Shown here piece by piece: positions 62,716-64,000 of a stretch of 64,000 nucleotides of DNA. Position 1 is the stretch's first letter. Each line of letters begins with the position of its first letter. This DNA is from Pseudomonadota bacterium (GTDB taxonomy: Bacteria > Pseudomonadota > Gammaproteobacteria > Burkholderiales > Burkholderiaceae), in contig CAUJJP010000210.1 of the NCBI GenBank assembly GCA_963205525.1, forward strand, positions 1 through 64,000, in the 5' to 3' direction. The notes below the pieces were generated by a model that was not told the origin of the DNA, did not search any database, and worked only from the letters and a program-made list of their open reading frames with translations. The position numbers were made by a program, and so were the translations under genes.

Positions 62716-63533
62716 TAGGCCGGCTCCAGCTCCGCCACCAGCGGCAGGTGGTCCGACATCCGGGCCCAGCCACTGCCGCGCGGCACCAGGGTTGTCCGGC
62801 AGGCCAGGCCACGCAGGTAGAAGCGGTCGAGCGCGAACACCGGCACCCGCGATGGAAAGGTCGGCCGCGGCGGCGCCAGCCCGACGCCGGCACGCACGAG
62901 GCCGATGTCGCGCATCGGGCCGTCGAGCTTCTCGCCCCAGTCGTTGAAGTCGCCGGCGACGACGAGCAGTTCGTCGGGCCGGACCCTGGATTCGATGAAG
63001 GCCGCCAGCCGCTGCACCTGGCGCATCCGGCTGGCGTGGATGAGGCCGAAGTGCGCCACCACCGCGTGCACCACGCTGCCGTTCCAGCGCACCGGCACGT
63101 GCAGCAGCCCGCGCTGCTCGAACACGTGGTCGCTGACGTCGTGGTGACCGACGTCGCCCATCGGCCAGCGCGACAGCAGCGCATTGCCGTGTTCCCCCTG
63201 GCGCGTCACGGCGTTCGTGCGGTAGGCCACCTCGTAGCCCTCGGGGGCGAGGAAGGCGGCCTGGCCCTGGTTGGGCCAGCCCAGGTGGGTGTGGTCGAAC
63301 TGGCGCGCCTGGCGCTCGTGGAACAGCCGCACCTCCTGCAGGAACACGAGGTCGGCGTCCAGCGCCTCCACCGCCAGCCCGAGGTTGTGGATCTCCAGCC
63401 GCTTGCGCGGGCCGAAGCCGCGCACGCCCTTGTGGATGTTGTAGGTGGCCACGCGCAGGGTGTCCAGCGCCATCAGGCTGGAGGCCGGTGCCGGCGGCAG
63501 CAGCGTACTGTGAAAGGGGTTGAACAGACTCAC
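62715..63533 (-). CDS. Endonuclease/exonuclease/phosphatase-family protein
   Basis: A 272-residue EEP-fold protein with LRVATYNIHKG, LQEVRLF, AHFGLIHASRMRQ, VVAGDFNDWGE and SDHLPLVAELE. Its neighbour clsB and the nudB end form an order seen in many Burkholderiales. I chose the GTG at 63533: CGAGG precedes it and it overlaps the nudB stop as GTGA. An ATG at 63473 would shorten it by 20 residues. Likely a phosphodiesterase or phosphatase; substrate unknown. Confidence 0.88.
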   Translation of the reverse strand: MSLFNPFHSTLLPPAPASSLMALDTLRVATYNIHKGVRGFGPRKRLEIHNLGLAVEALDADLVFLQEVRLFHERQARQFDHTHLGWPNQGQAAFLAPEGYEVAYRTNAVTRQGEHGNALLSRWPMGDVGHHDVSDHVFEQRGLLHVPVRWNGSVVHAVVAHFGLIHASRMRQVQRLAAFIESRVRPDELLVVAGDFNDWGEKLDGPMRDIGLVRAGVGLAPPRPTFPSRVPVFALDRFYLRGLACRTTLVPRGSGWARMSDHLPLVAELEPA

Positions 63534-64000
63534 GCGGCCTCGCAAGAAGACGCCGGGCCGCCCCAGGAACTCTTGACCCCCGCGGGGCCGAGCCCGGACG
63601 CATCGCCGTCCACTGCGGACGGTGATTCGCCTGGCGAGGGCCATGGGGCTTGCAAGCCCGATGGCGGGCTGGGCGCAGCCCGGCCCTGGGGGAGCTCAGA
63701 ACTCTCAAGGAAACGCCGGGCCGTCCCAAGTTTCCTTGACCCCCGCGGGGGGCGGGCTGGGCGCAGCCCGGTCCTGGGGGCGCTCAGAAAGTGCGGCAGT
63801 TGCAGGATGGCCTCGGCGTTGCTGGGCGAGAAACAGCGATCGGCCGCCTCGCGCCAGGGCCACCATCCATGTGCGGTGTGTTCGCGCGGATTCAAGCGTA
63901 CCGCCGTGGCCGCCGGCACCTCCAGGCTGAAGACGTGTTCGGTGTTGTGCGTCACCCCGGGCGCGTAGCGATGGCGCCAGACCGGGTAGATCTCGTAGAC
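63530..64000 (-). CDS. nudB: NudB (dihydroneopterin triphosphate pyrophosphatase), 3' end
   Basis: Partial: the 5' part lies beyond position 64000. The 72 native residues in view include YPVWRHRYAPGVTHNTEHVFSL and AEAILQLPHFL, which match NudB C-terminal halves. The normal end would be near codon 72 of this part. Instead the frame continues 84 codons through a hairpin repeat (63784-63530) before TGA, which overlaps the EEP GTG start. The repeat's own TGA at that point is in another frame. The tail is Arg/Pro/Gly-rich and may be inert. Confidence 0.75.
   Translation of the reverse strand, partial: VYEIYPVWRHRYAPGVTHNTEHVFSLEVPAATAVRLNPREHTAHGWWPWREAADRCFSPSNAEAILQLPHFLSAPRTGLRPARPPRGSRKLGTARRFLESSELPQGRAAPSPPSGLQAPWPSPGESPSAVDGDASGLGPAGVKSSWGGPASSCEAA
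63541..63786 (-). repeat. Dispersed hairpin repeat, one full and one chimeric copy
   Basis: The full copy (63662-63786, minus orientation) has second-stem arms CAAGGAAAC (63706-63714) and GTTTCCTTG (63730-63738). The second copy (63541-63600) is partial: its left arm CAAGAAGAC is of the envZ-copy type, but its right arm reads GAACTCTTG, which matches neither type. The array lies inside the 3' end of the nudB frame. Confidence 0.85.

Overview
The window is a GC-rich, densely coded stretch of a bacterial chromosome. Gene content points to a betaproteobacterium of the order Burkholderiales, most like the Rubrivivax/Leptothrix lineage. Supporting signs are a nudB - EEP phosphatase - clsB order, an OmpR/EnvZ pair, a PEP-CTERM protein, flavocytochrome c sulfide dehydrogenase, 3-hydroxybutyrate dehydrogenase, and a TAXI-type TRAP transporter. 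This placement comes from gene families only; there is no rRNA gene or species marker. No transposase, integrase, phage gene or CRISPR array was seen. Many genes overlap by 1 or 4 bases, and GTG or TTG starts occur.

Layout. 1-5600: a nested palindromic element, a CpxR-like response regulator with a Spy/CpxP-like periplasmic protein, a lipoprotein, a metallo-beta-lactamase-fold hydrolase, a urea-transporter-family protein and ArgO. 5600-8500: a dispersed hairpin repeat, tRNA-Val(GAC), a BNR-repeat protein paired with a MoaD/ThiS-like ubiquitin-fold protein, and a DUF4148-like secreted protein. 8600-15800: relA, hydrolase, bdhA, SIMPL protein, ompR-envZ. 15900-18200: a heat-shock block (cbpM, cbpA, two Hsp20 genes) with two divergent sigma-32-type promoters. 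18200-30300: fused ispDF, mfd, purC, mvaB, a cNMP/patatin protein and acyl-CoA genes. 30300-36400: a chemoreceptor with a sigma-28-type promoter, then a Ser/Thr kinase, an ECF sigma factor and two paralogous small cysteine-patterned secreted proteins. 36400-42300: hydrolase, fccAB, a sulfonate/nitrate-type ABC transporter and a CHRD/PEP-CTERM protein. 42300-50300: a complete five-step histidine-utilisation locus (hutH, hutU / hutC, hutD, hutI, hutG, hutF) with a HutC-like operator between the two arms. 50200-64000: M16 peptidase, Nudix, metallophosphatase, UspA, Pat acetyltransferase, PaiB, small secreted proteins, a miniature FlgC-like protein, TRAP-TAXI transporter, ClsB, EEP phosphatase, and the 3' end of nudB.

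The most interesting points are these. (1) A dispersed ~80-bp repeat family has stem-loops whose arms change in a compensatory way. It sits directly at stop codons, and at nudB it appears to add an 84-residue tail to the protein. (2) A second repeat, at 25740-25900, keeps its loop and flanks but swaps the whole stem. (3) The kinase / ECF sigma / secreted-cysteine-protein cluster is a candidate signalling system. The kinase-sigma pairing is of a known type, but the paralogous secreted proteins appear undescribed. (4) The BNR-repeat / MoaD-like pair is a candidate for an uncharacterised ubiquitin-fold partner system.
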